Assembly (NCBI RefSeq): GCF_004005905.1
Contig: NZ_SACO01000004.1
Coordinates: forward strand, 62,001-126,000
Length of the DNA stretch: 64,000 bases
DNA from: Novosphingobium umbonatum
GTDB taxonomy: Bacteria; Pseudomonadota; Alphaproteobacteria; Sphingomonadales; Sphingomonadaceae
Direction: 5' to 3'
Shown piece by piece: positions 1-8,329 of this stretch. Made by a program: the position numbers and the translations under genes. The stretch's first letter is position 1. Each line of letters starts with the position of its first letter. The notes under the pieces were generated by a model, which saw only the letters and a list, made by a program, of their open reading frames with translations, did no database searches and was not told the origin of the DNA.

Positions 1-1
1 T

Positions 2-433
2 GATTGGCACCCGTCCAACCTCCTGTGGTCGCCGGAGGGGGAGGTGGCCTGTGTGTTCGACTTCGGCTTGGCCACGCGGACCTTTGCCCTGCATGATCTG
101 GCTACGGCCATCGAGCGTTGCGCTATCCCTTGGCTGGATTGGCAGGAGGGCACGGCTATCAAAGGTGACGCAAGGGCGGCTTTGGCCTTGATCGAGGGCT
201 ATCGGCAGGAGTGCGCGTTAAGCGCCGATGATCTAGCCACTATGCTCGATTTGCTCCCTTTGGTGCATGTCGAATTTGCCCTGTCGGAAGTAGATTATTT
301 CGCGGGGCTGGTCGGCGATGCGGCACAGGCGCAGCAGGCTTGGCAGGCCTATCTGATCGACCATGCCGACTGGTTTGCAAGCCCGTCGGGGGAGGACTTC
401 CTTGGGCACATGCGCGAAGGTCTGGGCCTGTGA
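2..433 (+). CDS. APH-fold small-molecule kinase, C-terminal part (5' end outside window)
   Basis: The frame is open from the first bases of the window, so the N-terminal ATP-binding lobe lies upstream. The visible part opens with D-W-H-P-S-N (nt 2-19), the catalytic loop of aminoglycoside-phosphotransferase/choline-kinase-like enzymes, followed by the Mg-binding D-F-G at nt 59-67. About 143 residues remain. The stop codon overlaps the start of the PnuC-type transporter (TGATG), so the two are translationally coupled. PnuC-family vitamin transporters often sit beside a kinase that traps the imported vitamin, and thiamine kinase ThiK is an APH-fold enzyme. A thiamine or nicotinamide-riboside-type kinase is therefore my inference; the substrate cannot be read from the sequence. 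Confidence 0.75.
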   Translation, partial: DWHPSNLLWSPEGEVACVFDFGLATRTFALHDLATAIERCAIPWLDWQEGTAIKGDARAALALIEGYRQECALSADDLATMLDLLPLVHVEFALSEVDYFAGLVGDAAQAQQAWQAYLIDHADWFASPSGEDFLGHMREGLGL

Positions 434-999
434 TGCTGTCGCTGGAAAGCTTGGGCGTGGCGGTCAGCCTGCTGGGCATTGGGCTGACGGCGCGGCGGGT
501 GATGCTGTGCTGGCCGGTCAATCTTGTGGCCTGTGCGCTCTATTTCAAATTGTTTTACGATGTGCGGCTCTATGCCGATATGGTGCTGCAAGCGCTGTTC
601 GGTCTGGCCATCCTCTATGGCTGGATAGTGTGGCGTCGCGGGCAGGGCGATGATGGCAGGGTGGTGGTGCGCGCTCTATCGCTGCCTCTGGCCATGGCGG
701 GGCTGGCGGCGGGAGCAGGCGGGGCCGTGCTGATCGGATGGTTCACCAGCCATTATACCGATGCCTCGCTGCCCTGGATGGATGCCACGCTCAGCAGTTT
801 CAGTCTGGTGGCGCAGGTGTGGTCTGCGCGGCGCCATGCGGCCAATTGGCTGCTGTGGGTGTTGGTCGATGTGCTCTATGTCGGCATGTTTGCCATCAAG
901 GGCCTGTGGCAGACGGCGGGGCTTTATGGGCTTTTCGTGGGGCTGGCCATCATCGGTTATCGCCAATGGCGCAAGGCCGAGCTTACGCCCGCCGTTTGA
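433..999 (+). CDS. PnuC-family vitamin transporter (nicotinamide riboside or thiamine)
   Basis: Inner-membrane facilitator of 188 aa with about seven hydrophobic segments. The sequence shows the PnuC hallmarks: W-P-V-N near residue 27, a tyrosine-rich Y-F-K-L-F-Y-D-V-R-L-Y-A-D loop, and Y-G-W-I-V-W-R matching the family W-x-x-W motif. A longer in-frame start exists upstream, but the ATG at 433 overlaps the kinase stop and begins at the normal PnuC N-terminus. Vitamin uptake by this family is driven by phosphorylation in the cytoplasm, which fits the coupled kinase gene. Alphaproteobacterial PnuT (thiamine) is as likely as PnuC (nicotinamide riboside). The 3' end overlaps the convergent GGDEF-EAL gene by 17 nt. 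Confidence 0.85.
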   Translation: MLSLESLGVAVSLLGIGLTARRVMLCWPVNLVACALYFKLFYDVRLYADMVLQALFGLAILYGWIVWRRGQGDDGRVVVRALSLPLAMAGLAAGAGGAVLIGWFTSHYTDASLPWMDATLSSFSLVAQVWSARRHAANWLLWVLVDVLYVGMFAIKGLWQTAGLYGLFVGLAIIGYRQWRKAELTPAV

Positions 1000-2761
1000 G
1001 CGGCTTTTGCCGGGCAGGCGGCAGGATGGTTTGCACCGGACAGGCCCGCCGTTCGGCCAGCCATCCCTCCAGCACATGGGCCGGCATGGGTTGGGCCAGC
1101 AAATAGCCCTGAAACTCGTCGCAACCGCGTGCCATCAGATGGTTCAACTGCTCGGGCCGTTCAATGCCCTCGGCAATCACCTTGTGGCCCAGCGCCTTGG
1201 ACACGGTCAGAATGGCGGTCAACATCGCCTCGGTCTTGGGATCGGCGCCGATGCTGGCCACCAGCGAACGATCCACCTTCAATGCATCATAATCAAGGCG
1301 GGCCAGTTGCGAGAGGTTGGAATAGCCGATGCCGAAATCGTCGATGGAAATGGCAATCCCTGCCTCGCGCAAGGCGTCGACTCTTTCGCGTGTGCGTGAG
1401 AAATCGGCCATGGCGATGGTTTCGGTGATTTCCAGTTCCAGCAATTCGGGCGCTACGCCATAGGTCTGGATCGATTCCAGCACGGTTTCGACAAAGCCGG
1501 GCCGTTCAAATTGTACCGGCGAAACATTGACGGCCACCTTGATGGCCAGTCCCGCCTCTTGCCATGCCCGTGTCTGACGCAGGGCGATGCGCAAAATGGC
1601 CTCGCCCATCGGCACCATCAGCCCGCATTGTTCGGCAATGCCGATGAAAATATCCGGCGATACCGGCCCCAATCCGGGGCAGGACCAACGTGCAAGGGCC
1701 TCCACTCCGCTGACCTGCATGGTTCTTGCGTCGAATTTGGGCTGATAATGCAGGTCCAGCGTTTCCTGTTCGACCGCGCGGTGCAATTCGCGCTCGATCA
1801 ACGCGCGTTCTTCGACCTTTTCGCGCAAAGAAGCGTCAAAGAACATGAAGCCATTCTTGCCCGCTTCCTTGGCGCGATACATGGCGATATCGGCATAGGT
1901 CAGCAGCGCGGCAGGCGTGGCCGCATCTTCGGGCATGCGGGCCAGCCCCATGCTAGCGGTGACGAAAACCTGATTTTTGAACACGGTGAAGCTTTGGGCA
2001 AAGGCCTCCTGAATGCGGGTCGCGATGACCGTCAGATCCTCGCGGCTGAAATGGCCGGGCAGCAGCAGCAGGAATTCATCACCGGCAAAACGGGCAAAGA
2101 CCGGACGGGTGGGGCAGCTTTGGCACAATTCGCCAAAGGCGGTGGTGCAACTGTCCAGATCGGCCAGTGACATTTGCAAGCCCTGCGTCACCACGCGGTC
2201 TGCCACTTGCCGCAACAGATCATCGCCCGCGTCATGGCCCAGCGTATCATTGACCCGTTTGAACCCGTCCAGATCGATAAAGACAATCGCTCCCGCACAG
2301 GTTTCGGGCGGCATTTGCTGGGCCAGAGACAAGACATGCGAAATGACCGCACGGTTGGGCAGGCCGGTGACCGCATCGGTATAGGCCAGCACATTCATGC
2401 GCAGGATATTGCTGTTGAGCCGTGAGACCATTGCGCGGAAACTATCGGCCAATCCCCCCACCTCGCAGGCGCAATCGACCTCGACCGGCCGGTCGAAATC
2501 GCCCGCGACCAGCGCCTGTGTGCTTTGACGCAGGGAACGGATCATACCGGCCAGCTTGTTGGCGGCCAGATAGTTGATCGCCATGGGCAGGGCCAGCAGC
2601 AGCAGCAGCGCCGCAATGGCCAAACCGCCCTTGGCGCCGCTTAACCAATGGCTGGCCAGCCATAGCGTGGCCGAAGTGGTGACACCCGCCATCAGCGCGA
2701 AACGCACGGGAATGCTGTTCAGCCCGCGGCCCTTGCCGACAAAATGGTCGTTCCAAGCCAT
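983..2761 (-). CDS. Membrane-bound GGDEF-EAL cyclic-di-GMP protein
   Basis: About 592 aa. Two hydrophobic helices near the N-terminus (residues about 20-65) are followed by a HAMP-like linker, a GGDEF domain with variant signature A-G-D-E-F (about residue 226) and a complete EAL domain. The EAL domain carries E-A-L (about 354), D-D-F-G-I-G-Y-S and A-E-G-I-E, so phosphodiesterase activity is likely. A-G-D-E-F is sometimes still cyclase-competent. The stretch just before A-G-D-E-F is longer than usual and holds three cysteines (C-x7-C-x2-C). I chose the start at 2761 because a GGGAA sequence lies just upstream; an in-frame ATG at 2821 lacks a ribosome-binding site. Role: local cyclic-di-GMP turnover. 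Confidence 0.88.
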   Translation of the reverse strand: MAWNDHFVGKGRGLNSIPVRFALMAGVTTSATLWLASHWLSGAKGGLAIAALLLLLALPMAINYLAANKLAGMIRSLRQSTQALVAGDFDRPVEVDCACEVGGLADSFRAMVSRLNSNILRMNVLAYTDAVTGLPNRAVISHVLSLAQQMPPETCAGAIVFIDLDGFKRVNDTLGHDAGDDLLRQVADRVVTQGLQMSLADLDSCTTAFGELCQSCPTRPVFARFAGDEFLLLLPGHFSREDLTVIATRIQEAFAQSFTVFKNQVFVTASMGLARMPEDAATPAALLTYADIAMYRAKEAGKNGFMFFDASLREKVEERALIERELHRAVEQETLDLHYQPKFDARTMQVSGVEALARWSCPGLGPVSPDIFIGIAEQCGLMVPMGEAILRIALRQTRAWQEAGLAIKVAVNVSPVQFERPGFVETVLESIQTYGVAPELLELEITETIAMADFSRTRERVDALREAGIAISIDDFGIGYSNLSQLARLDYDALKVDRSLVASIGADPKTEAMLTAILTVSKALGHKVIAEGIERPEQLNHLMARGCDEFQGYLLAQPMPAHVLEGWLAERRACPVQTILPPARQKPLKRRA

Positions 2762-2953
2762 GCGCTTCCCAACTCTCCTGATATCTTTGCTATGGCTTTG
2801 CGCTTTTGCCCTGAACATCACGATAAGTTTTATGGTGATGTAGATTCTGACAGGAGACTAAGCGATGATGCGTAAATCGCCGCGCCAGCCCCCGCGACAA
2901 GTCCGCCATCCTTTGCTAGACGCGCGATGCAAAGCCCCTTGGAGAGAATGTGT

Positions 2954-3388
2954 ATGAGCCTTCCTGCCCCTCACCAGCCTGTTTTGGATGTGTTGGCCAG
3001 CTATTATGCCGCCTTCAACCGTCAGGATGTGAAAGGCATGTGCAAGCTTTTGGCCGAAACAATCGTCCATGAGCCGAGCCAAGGGCAGGCGCGCCATGGG
3101 CTGGAGGCTTTCCGGGCCTTTCTGGCGCATATGAACAATTGCTATGCCGAACAGGTGATCGATCCGGTGTTCATGGTTTCGGCCAATGGCACGCGCGCGG
3201 CGGCGGAATTCATGCTCGACGGGCGCTATCTGGTCAGCGATGAAGGCCTGCCCCCCGCCAGCGGCCAGACCTATCGCCTGCGGGTCGGGGCTTTCTTTGA
3301 ATTGGCCGATGGCAAGATCACCCGCATTTCCAACCATTACAATCTGGCCGACTGGATTGCTCAAGTGGAAGGGAGCGCCAAGGTATGA
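2954..3388 (+). CDS. NTF2-fold SnoaL-like protein
   Basis: 144 aa, the usual length for a single SnoaL/ketosteroid-isomerase-like domain: an N-terminal helix with Y-Y-A-A-F-N-R-Q-D, then a curved sheet ending in F-F-E-L-A-D-G-K-I-T-R-I. The start at 2954 is preferred over 2927 and 2948 because GGAGA stands at the right distance from it. The stop overlaps the GNAT start (ATGA), so it is the first gene of a tightly coupled operon with the acetyltransferase and carbon-nitrogen hydrolase. The family includes isomerases, cyclases, dehydratases and non-catalytic binding proteins. No substrate can be assigned. Confidence 0.8.
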   Translation: MSLPAPHQPVLDVLASYYAAFNRQDVKGMCKLLAETIVHEPSQGQARHGLEAFRAFLAHMNNCYAEQVIDPVFMVSANGTRAAAEFMLDGRYLVSDEGLPPASGQTYRLRVGAFFELADGKITRISNHYNLADWIAQVEGSAKV

Positions 3389-3969
3389 TCACGGTTGAAC
3401 CTTTGAGCGGCGACGCCCTGCGCGCGGCGATCCCCGATCTGGCCCGTTTGCGCTGCACGGTCTTTGCCCAATGGCCCTATCTCTATCACGGCGATCCTTC
3501 CTATGAGAGCGATTATCTGCGTGATTTCGCCGTGGCCGAAGGCGCGGTGATCATTGCGGCAAAAGATGGCGATGCGATCATCGGCATCGCCACGGCCTCG
3601 CCCATGAGTGGCCAGAAGCCGGACTATCAGGCCAAATTTGCCGAGCGCGGGATCGATGTCGCCTCGCTCTATTATTTCGGGGAAAGCGTGCTGCTGCCGC
3701 AATATCGCGGGCGCGGGCTGGGCCATGCTTTCTTTGACCACCGCGAGCAACAGGCCCGCCTGCATGGCGCCAAGGCGGCGACTTTTTGCGGCGTGATCCG
3801 CCCCGCCGACCATCCGGCGCGCCCTGCCGATTACAGCCCGCTCGATGCCTTCTGGCAAAAGCGCGGTTATGCGATGATCCCGGGCTTGATCGCCCATTTC
3901 TCCTGGGCCGATATTGGCGATGGAGAGCAGAGCGAGAAGCCGATGCAATATTGGATGAAGGCGCTATAA
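3385..3969 (+). CDS. GNAT-family N-acetyltransferase
   Basis: 194 aa. The acetyl-CoA-binding motif A is visible as V-L-L-P-Q-Y-R-G-R-G-L-G-H-A-F-F (Q/R-x-x-G-x-G/A). Start and stop overlap both neighbours: ATGA with the NTF2 gene and TAATG with the carbon-nitrogen hydrolase. This implies fixed stoichiometry. Single-chain fusions of a GNAT domain with a carbon-nitrogen hydrolase are known in other bacteria, so the pair probably acts on the same amine or amide. The acceptor is unknown. Confidence 0.85.
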   Translation: MITVEPLSGDALRAAIPDLARLRCTVFAQWPYLYHGDPSYESDYLRDFAVAEGAVIIAAKDGDAIIGIATASPMSGQKPDYQAKFAERGIDVASLYYFGESVLLPQYRGRGLGHAFFDHREQQARLHGAKAATFCGVIRPADHPARPADYSPLDAFWQKRGYAMIPGLIAHFSWADIGDGEQSEKPMQYWMKAL

Positions 3970-4889
3970 TGGCCTTTATCATCGCGCTGGCGCAATATCC
4001 CATTGATGCCCTGCCCGATTGGGCTGCCTATCAGGCCAAGCTGACGCATTGGGTGGAGGAAGCAGCCGCTGGCGGCGCGGCGCTGGCGGTATTCCCTGAA
4101 TATGGCGCGATGGAACTGGCCAGCCTCGATCCGGCGACGGCGGGTGATCTTCAAGGCTCGCTGGCCTCGGTCGCGGCGTTGATGCCGCAAGTAGACGGGC
4201 TGCATGCCGAACTGGCCGCGCGCCATGGGATGCATATTCTGGCGGCCAGTGGACCGGTGCTGGTGGATGGGCTTTATGTGAACCGCGCCCGCCTGTTCAC
4301 CCCCGATGGCAAGGCCAGCTATCAGGACAAATTGATGATGACCCGTTTCGAGGCCGAGGAATGGGGTATTGCGCCCGCCTCGGCGGTGGGGTCGCCCTTG
4401 CGCCTGTTTGAAACGGCCTTGGGGCGTTTGGCGATTGCCATTTGCTATGACAGCGAATTTCCGTTGATTGCCCGCGCCTGTGTCGAGGCGGGCGTGCAAT
4501 TGCTGTTGGTGCCCAGCTGCACCGATACGCCGCAGGGCTATTGGCGGGTGCGGATCGGATCGCAGGCCCGCGCCTTGGAAGGGCAGATGCTGGTCGCGCA
4601 ATCGCCCACCATTGGCGAGGCTGCATGGTCTCCGGCGGTGGATGTGAACCACGGGGCGGCAGGGCTCTATGGCCCGCCCGATGGGCCAAAGGGGGGCGAT
4701 TGGCGCCTGCCCGCCAATGGCGTGTTGGCCATGGGCGAGATGGACCGTGCGCAATGGCTGTTTGCCGAGGTGGATTTGGATGTTGTCGCCCAATTGCGCG
4801 CCCATGGCGGGGTGTTGTTGGCGCGCCATTGGGAAAGGCAACCGGGGGCAGCGCCTCTGCCCGTGGTTGAGGTGGTCGATCTGGTTTAA
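3969..4889 (+). CDS. Carbon-nitrogen hydrolase (nitrilase superfamily)
   Basis: 306 aa. The nitrilase-superfamily triad is complete: Glu44 in F-P-E-Y-G, Lys121 in Q-D-K-L-M and nucleophile Cys159 in A-I-C-Y-D-S-E-F-P. Such enzymes hydrolyse amides, carbamoyl groups or nitriles in the cytosol. The frame continues upstream, but the ATG at 3969 overlaps the GNAT stop and begins exactly at the conserved first strand (A-F-I-I-A-L-A-Q-Y-P). The 3' end overlaps the convergent UPF0303 gene at a shared TTAA. Together with the GNAT it could release and acetylate, or deamidate, a small amine. This is inference. Confidence 0.9.
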   Translation: MAFIIALAQYPIDALPDWAAYQAKLTHWVEEAAAGGAALAVFPEYGAMELASLDPATAGDLQGSLASVAALMPQVDGLHAELAARHGMHILAASGPVLVDGLYVNRARLFTPDGKASYQDKLMMTRFEAEEWGIAPASAVGSPLRLFETALGRLAIAICYDSEFPLIARACVEAGVQLLLVPSCTDTPQGYWRVRIGSQARALEGQMLVAQSPTIGEAAWSPAVDVNHGAAGLYGPPDGPKGGDWRLPANGVLAMGEMDRAQWLFAEVDLDVVAQLRAHGGVLLARHWERQPGAAPLPVVEVVDLV

Positions 4890-5368
4890 GCCTGAGCTGG
4901 GCCTTTTTGCCAGTCCTGCAACGCGGACAAAGCGTCCAGCACCATCAGATGATCGTCCAGTTGCGGCAGGCCGGAGACGGCCACCACGCCCACCATGCCC
5001 ACGCCCGTTACGCGCAGGGGCACCGCGCCCCCGGCTGCGGCATAGGTCTGGTGGTCCAGCCCATAGCGTTCAAAACTGCCCTCCTTGGCCGCGAATTTCT
5101 GGGCCATGGCATAGCTGGAGCGTTGATAGCGCCAGACTAGCGCCACCTTGCGTTTGATCCAGCCCTGATTATCGGCGGTGGCACCGGGCAAGAGCGTCGA
5201 AAACAGGCAGGTGGGACCGAGGCAAATCTCTATCGCAATCGGCAAATGTCCGGCGGCGCCTTTCTCGCGCAAATAGCAGCCCAGCCACCACGCATCATCC
5301 ACGCTAAAGCGCGAGAGGATCAGCGCCTCTTCCTGCTGCAACAGCGCTTCGAGCGAAGGGGTGGTCAT
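4886..5368 (-). CDS. UPF0303 family protein (HbpS/GlcG-like fold), copy 1
   Basis: 160 aa. UPF0303 hallmarks: A-W-W-L-G near the N-terminus, P-I-A-I-E-I, L-L-P-G-A-T-x-D-N-x-x-W-I-x-R-K, R-S-S-Y, A-A-G-G-A-V-P and V-S-G-L-P-Q-x-D-D-H. The family is annotated as heme-binding or heme-degrading-like but has no firm function. The start at 5368 follows AGGAG by 8 nt. It is divergent from the TetR gene at 5489, its probable regulator, and convergent with the hydrolase operon. A paralog lies at 43145-43615. Confidence 0.85.
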   Translation of the reverse strand: MTTPSLEALLQQEEALILSRFSVDDAWWLGCYLREKGAAGHLPIAIEICLGPTCLFSTLLPGATADNQGWIKRKVALVWRYQRSSYAMAQKFAAKEGSFERYGLDHQTYAAAGGAVPLRVTGVGMVGVVAVSGLPQLDDHLMVLDALSALQDWQKGPAQA

Positions 5369-5488
5369 GGCATAGGCTCCTTTGGCGGCGGGCTTAGCGC
5401 AAGGGGCGGCAGGGTGGGAAGGGCTGCTACCAAGGAACAAGCGGAAAAGATTTGTCGATTTTGTCCGTCCTGTGCCAAGGGCACCGCC

Positions 5489-6145
5489 ATGAAAGAAGGG
5501 GAGTTGGACAGATTGCCGCCGTTACCGCCTGACCACAAGCCAAGCAGCGAACTGCGCCCCAAGCGCGCGGGCGTGGCGGTGGTGGGAACCTCGCCCAAGG
5601 GCGCGGCGCGGCGTGAGGAGATCCTGCAAGGCTTGATGGGCAAAATTGCGCGGCAGGAATTGCGCAATCCCTCGCTGCGCGAAATCGGGCGTTCGTTAAA
5701 GATCGAACCGGCCCATATCCTTTATTATTTCGGCAGCCGTGAAGCTCTGCTGCAAAGCGTGATCATGCGTTGGGACGAAGAGGCCCGCGCCGCCGCGCCC
5801 GATCAGGTGGTGACGCTGGACGGTTTCGCCAACTTGCTCAAGCGTAACATTGCCATTCCCGGCGTGGTCCATCTCTATCTCAATTTCGCCGCCGAAGCGG
5901 TCGATCCGGCCCATCCCGCGCATGATTTCTTCAGGCAGCGTTTTGACCGTGTGGCCATGGCCCTGTCCCAACGGATCGAGGAGGAGCAGGCGCAGGGCCG
6001 CATCGCAGGCCATATCGACCCACAATCCACCGCCCGTCAATTGATCGCCATGGCGGATGGTTTGCAATTGCAATCGCTGGTCAATCCCGGCGTCAACGCC
6101 TTGCAATATATGCTGGATGCGATTTCCCAATTGCGGCGGCCATAG
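5489..6145 (+). CDS. TetR/AcrR-family regulator, paralog 1
   Basis: 218 aa. A basic, proline-rich leader precedes the DNA-binding domain (G-A-A-R-R-E-E-I-L, then L-R-E-I-G-R-S-L with L-Y-Y-F-G-S-R-E). The C-terminal ligand domain ends in a helix with Q-L-Q-S-L-V. The start follows AAGGG by 8 nt; a longer in-frame reading upstream has no signal. It is divergent from the UPF0303 gene across about 120 nt. It is strikingly similar to the TetR at 49110-49757 (for example R-N-P-S-L-R-E-I-G-R, E-P-A-H-I-L-Y-Y-F and A-I-P-G-V-V-H-L-Y-L are shared), indicating duplication of the regulatory module. Confidence 0.88.
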   Translation: MKEGELDRLPPLPPDHKPSSELRPKRAGVAVVGTSPKGAARREEILQGLMGKIARQELRNPSLREIGRSLKIEPAHILYYFGSREALLQSVIMRWDEEARAAAPDQVVTLDGFANLLKRNIAIPGVVHLYLNFAAEAVDPAHPAHDFFRQRFDRVAMALSQRIEEEQAQGRIAGHIDPQSTARQLIAMADGLQLQSLVNPGVNALQYMLDAISQLRRP

Positions 6146-6213
6146 GGATCTGGCCGAAAACATCGGGATAAATGCGCGGGGCGAGCCTTAACCCACCCCG
6201 CGCATGGGTTGGA

Positions 6214-7326
6214 TCAGAACACGATCACGCTGCGGATCGACTTGCCTGCGTGCATCAGGTCAAAGGCGGTGTTGATCTCCTCCAGACCCATCACATGGGT
6301 GATCATCGGGTCGATCTCGATCTTGCCCTGCATATACATGTCGACAATCTTGGGCACATCGGTGCGGCCCTTGGCCCCGCCAAAAGCTGTGCCGCGCCAA
6401 TTGCGGCCCGTGACCAGCTGGAACGGGCGAGTGGCGATTTCCTTGCCCGCTTCGGCCACGCCGATGATGATGCTGGTGCCCCAACCGCGATGGCAGGCCT
6501 CCAGCGCGGTGCGCATCACTTCGGTGTTGCCCGTGGCGTCAAACGTGTAATCGGCCCCGCCATCGGTCATCAACACGATCTTGGCCACCACATCCTCGCG
6601 GTTCATGTCTCGCGTGTTGAGGAAATCGGTCATGCCGAACTTACGGCCCCATTCCTCGCGATCGGGATTGATGTCGACGCCGATGATCTTGTTCGCGCCA
6701 GCCAGACGCGCGCCCTGAATGACATTGAGGCCAATGCCGCCCAGGCCGAACACCACCACATTGTCGCCCACTTGCACCTTTGCGGTGTTGATCACCGCGC
6801 CAACGCCGGTCGTCACGCCGCAACCAATATAGCACGAGGTCTGGAAGGGCGCGTCCTCGCGGATTTTCGCCACGGCGATTTCGGGCAGGACGGTGAAGTT
6901 CGAAAAGGTCGAGCAGCCCATGTAATGGAAGATCGGTTGACCTTTATAGCTGAAGCGCGTGGTGCCATCGGGCATCAGCCCCTTGCCCTGCGTGGCGCGG
7001 ATCGCGGTGCACAGGTTGGTCTTGCCCGACAGGCAGCTTTTGCACTGGCGGCATTCGGGGGTGTAGAGCGGGATGACATGGTCGCCCGGCTTGACCGAGG
7101 TAACACCCGCGCCCACCTCGCGCACGATGCCTGCGCCTTCATGGCCCAGCACGCTGGGAAAAATACCTTCGGAGTCAAAGCCATCGAGCGTATAGGCATC
7201 GGTGTGGCACACGCCGGTGGCCATGATTTCCACCAGAACCTCGCCGGCCTTGGGGCCTTCCAGATCCAGCTCAACAATTTCCAACGGGGTCTTGGGCGCA
7301 AAGGCCACGGCGGCGCGGGTCTTCAT
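6214..7326 (-). CDS. frmA: S-(hydroxymethyl)glutathione dehydrogenase, class III alcohol dehydrogenase
   Basis: 370 aa, full length for the family. Catalytic zinc ligands are Cys40 (G-V-C-H-T-D) and His62 (G-H-E-G-A-G); structural zinc cysteines are 92, 95, 98 and 106. A Rossmann NAD site follows (V-F-G-L-G-G-I-G). The enzyme oxidises S-hydroxymethylglutathione to S-formylglutathione in the cytosol, detoxifying formaldehyde, for example from O-demethylation of methoxylated aromatics; it also reduces S-nitrosoglutathione. No S-formylglutathione hydrolase gene is adjacent. A divergent LysR gene lies 97 nt upstream and probably controls it. Confidence 0.96.
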   Translation of the reverse strand: MKTRAAVAFAPKTPLEIVELDLEGPKAGEVLVEIMATGVCHTDAYTLDGFDSEGIFPSVLGHEGAGIVREVGAGVTSVKPGDHVIPLYTPECRQCKSCLSGKTNLCTAIRATQGKGLMPDGTTRFSYKGQPIFHYMGCSTFSNFTVLPEIAVAKIREDAPFQTSCYIGCGVTTGVGAVINTAKVQVGDNVVVFGLGGIGLNVIQGARLAGANKIIGVDINPDREEWGRKFGMTDFLNTRDMNREDVVAKIVLMTDGGADYTFDATGNTEVMRTALEACHRGWGTSIIIGVAEAGKEIATRPFQLVTGRNWRGTAFGGAKGRTDVPKIVDMYMQGKIEIDPMITHVMGLEEINTAFDLMHAGKSIRSVIVF

Positions 7327-7368
7327 GGGGATTTTCTCCTTATCTCTCCATTGGCCTTGCTATATAAT

Positions 7369-7395
7369 CAATGATATTGGGATAAAGGGCTTATC
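7369..7395. promoter_or_regulatory. Two short inverted repeats between frmA and the LysR gene
   Basis: CAAT-GAT-ATTG (7369-7379) and GATAA-AGGGC-TTATC (7381-7395) lie side by side in the 97-nt divergent spacer. Short dyads of this kind are typical LysR-type binding sites and this is the only control region for both genes. No binding evidence exists, so the assignment is tentative. Confidence 0.35.
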
Positions 7396-7423
7396 TGGAA
7401 TACATTGTTGCAGGAATGGCATA

Positions 7424-8299
7424 ATGGCTGCGTGGGAGGGGATCGAGGAAGCGGTGATGGTGGCCCAAATGGGCAGCTTTGTCCGCGCGGCGCAAAGGCT
7501 GAACACCGCGCCCTCCAATGTCAGCCGCGCGATTGACCGGTTGGAGCAAAGGCTGAAAACACGCCTGTTTACCCGCACCACCCGCGTGGTGAAACTGACC
7601 GATAGCGGGCGCTTGCTGATCACCCGCTTTGCCCGATTGGTCGCGGAAAGGGACGAGGCCTTTGCCACGCTGGACAGCGGGGGCGAACCGCATGGCGATT
7701 TGCGCATCACCTGTTCGGCGGCGATGGGGGAGCGCTTTGTGGCCCCGATCATGCGCGAATTATGCCGCAAGCATCCCCAGTTATCGATCCATCTCAACCT
7801 GACCAATCGCGTGGTGGATTTGGTGGGGGAGGGCTATGATCTGGCGATACGTACCGGCGATCTGACCGATTCCCGCCTCATCTGCACCCAGATTGCCCAA
7901 AGGCGCGTGCTGACCTGCGCCTCGCCCGCCTATCTGGCGCAGCATGGCACACCGGCCAAGGTGGGCGATCTGGCGCAACATGCCTGTCTGGTGGGCACAT
8001 CGGATGAATGGCGTTTTCGCCAGAATGGCGAGACCGTGCTGTGGCGGGCGCAGGGGCGGTGGCATTGCAACAATGGCCATGCCATCGTGGCCGCCGCGCG
8101 CGAGGATATGGGCATTTGCCATTTGCCCGAATTTTATGTGTCGGAGGATATCAAGAACGGGCGATTGGCCGTGATCCTTGACCAGTTCCGGCAGGCTGAT
8201 GAATCGATCTGGGCGGTCTATCCCTCGCGCCGCCATCTGTCGGCTCGGGTGCAGGTGGCGATCGAAGCTTTGCGGCAGGCCATGCCCTCGGTCATTTGA
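7424..8299 (+). CDS. LysR-family transcriptional regulator, next to frmA
   Basis: 291 aa. N-terminal winged helix-turn-helix with F-V-R-A-A-Q-R-L-N-T-A-P-S-N-V-S-R-A-I-D-R-L-E-Q-R-L (split here only for description), then a two-lobed periplasmic-binding-type effector domain with the common G-D-L-T-D-S-R-L and A-x-P-A-Y-L signatures. The start at 7424 is preceded by AGGAAT; the frame extends upstream through frmA promoter sequence without a better start. The divergent arrangement suggests control of frmA and autoregulation. The effector is unknown. Confidence 0.9.
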   Translation: MAAWEGIEEAVMVAQMGSFVRAAQRLNTAPSNVSRAIDRLEQRLKTRLFTRTTRVVKLTDSGRLLITRFARLVAERDEAFATLDSGGEPHGDLRITCSAAMGERFVAPIMRELCRKHPQLSIHLNLTNRVVDLVGEGYDLAIRTGDLTDSRLICTQIAQRRVLTCASPAYLAQHGTPAKVGDLAQHACLVGTSDEWRFRQNGETVLWRAQGRWHCNNGHAIVAAAREDMGICHLPEFYVSEDIKNGRLAVILDQFRQADESIWAVYPSRRHLSARVQVAIEALRQAMPSVI

Positions 8300-8329
8300 C
8301 CCGAGTTTCCACTGCCTTGCGGTGTCGTG

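Noticed and set aside
6172..7374. 400-codon frame antisense to frmA
   Set aside because: frmA is unmistakable on the other strand; the antisense product is low-complexity His/Ala-rich.
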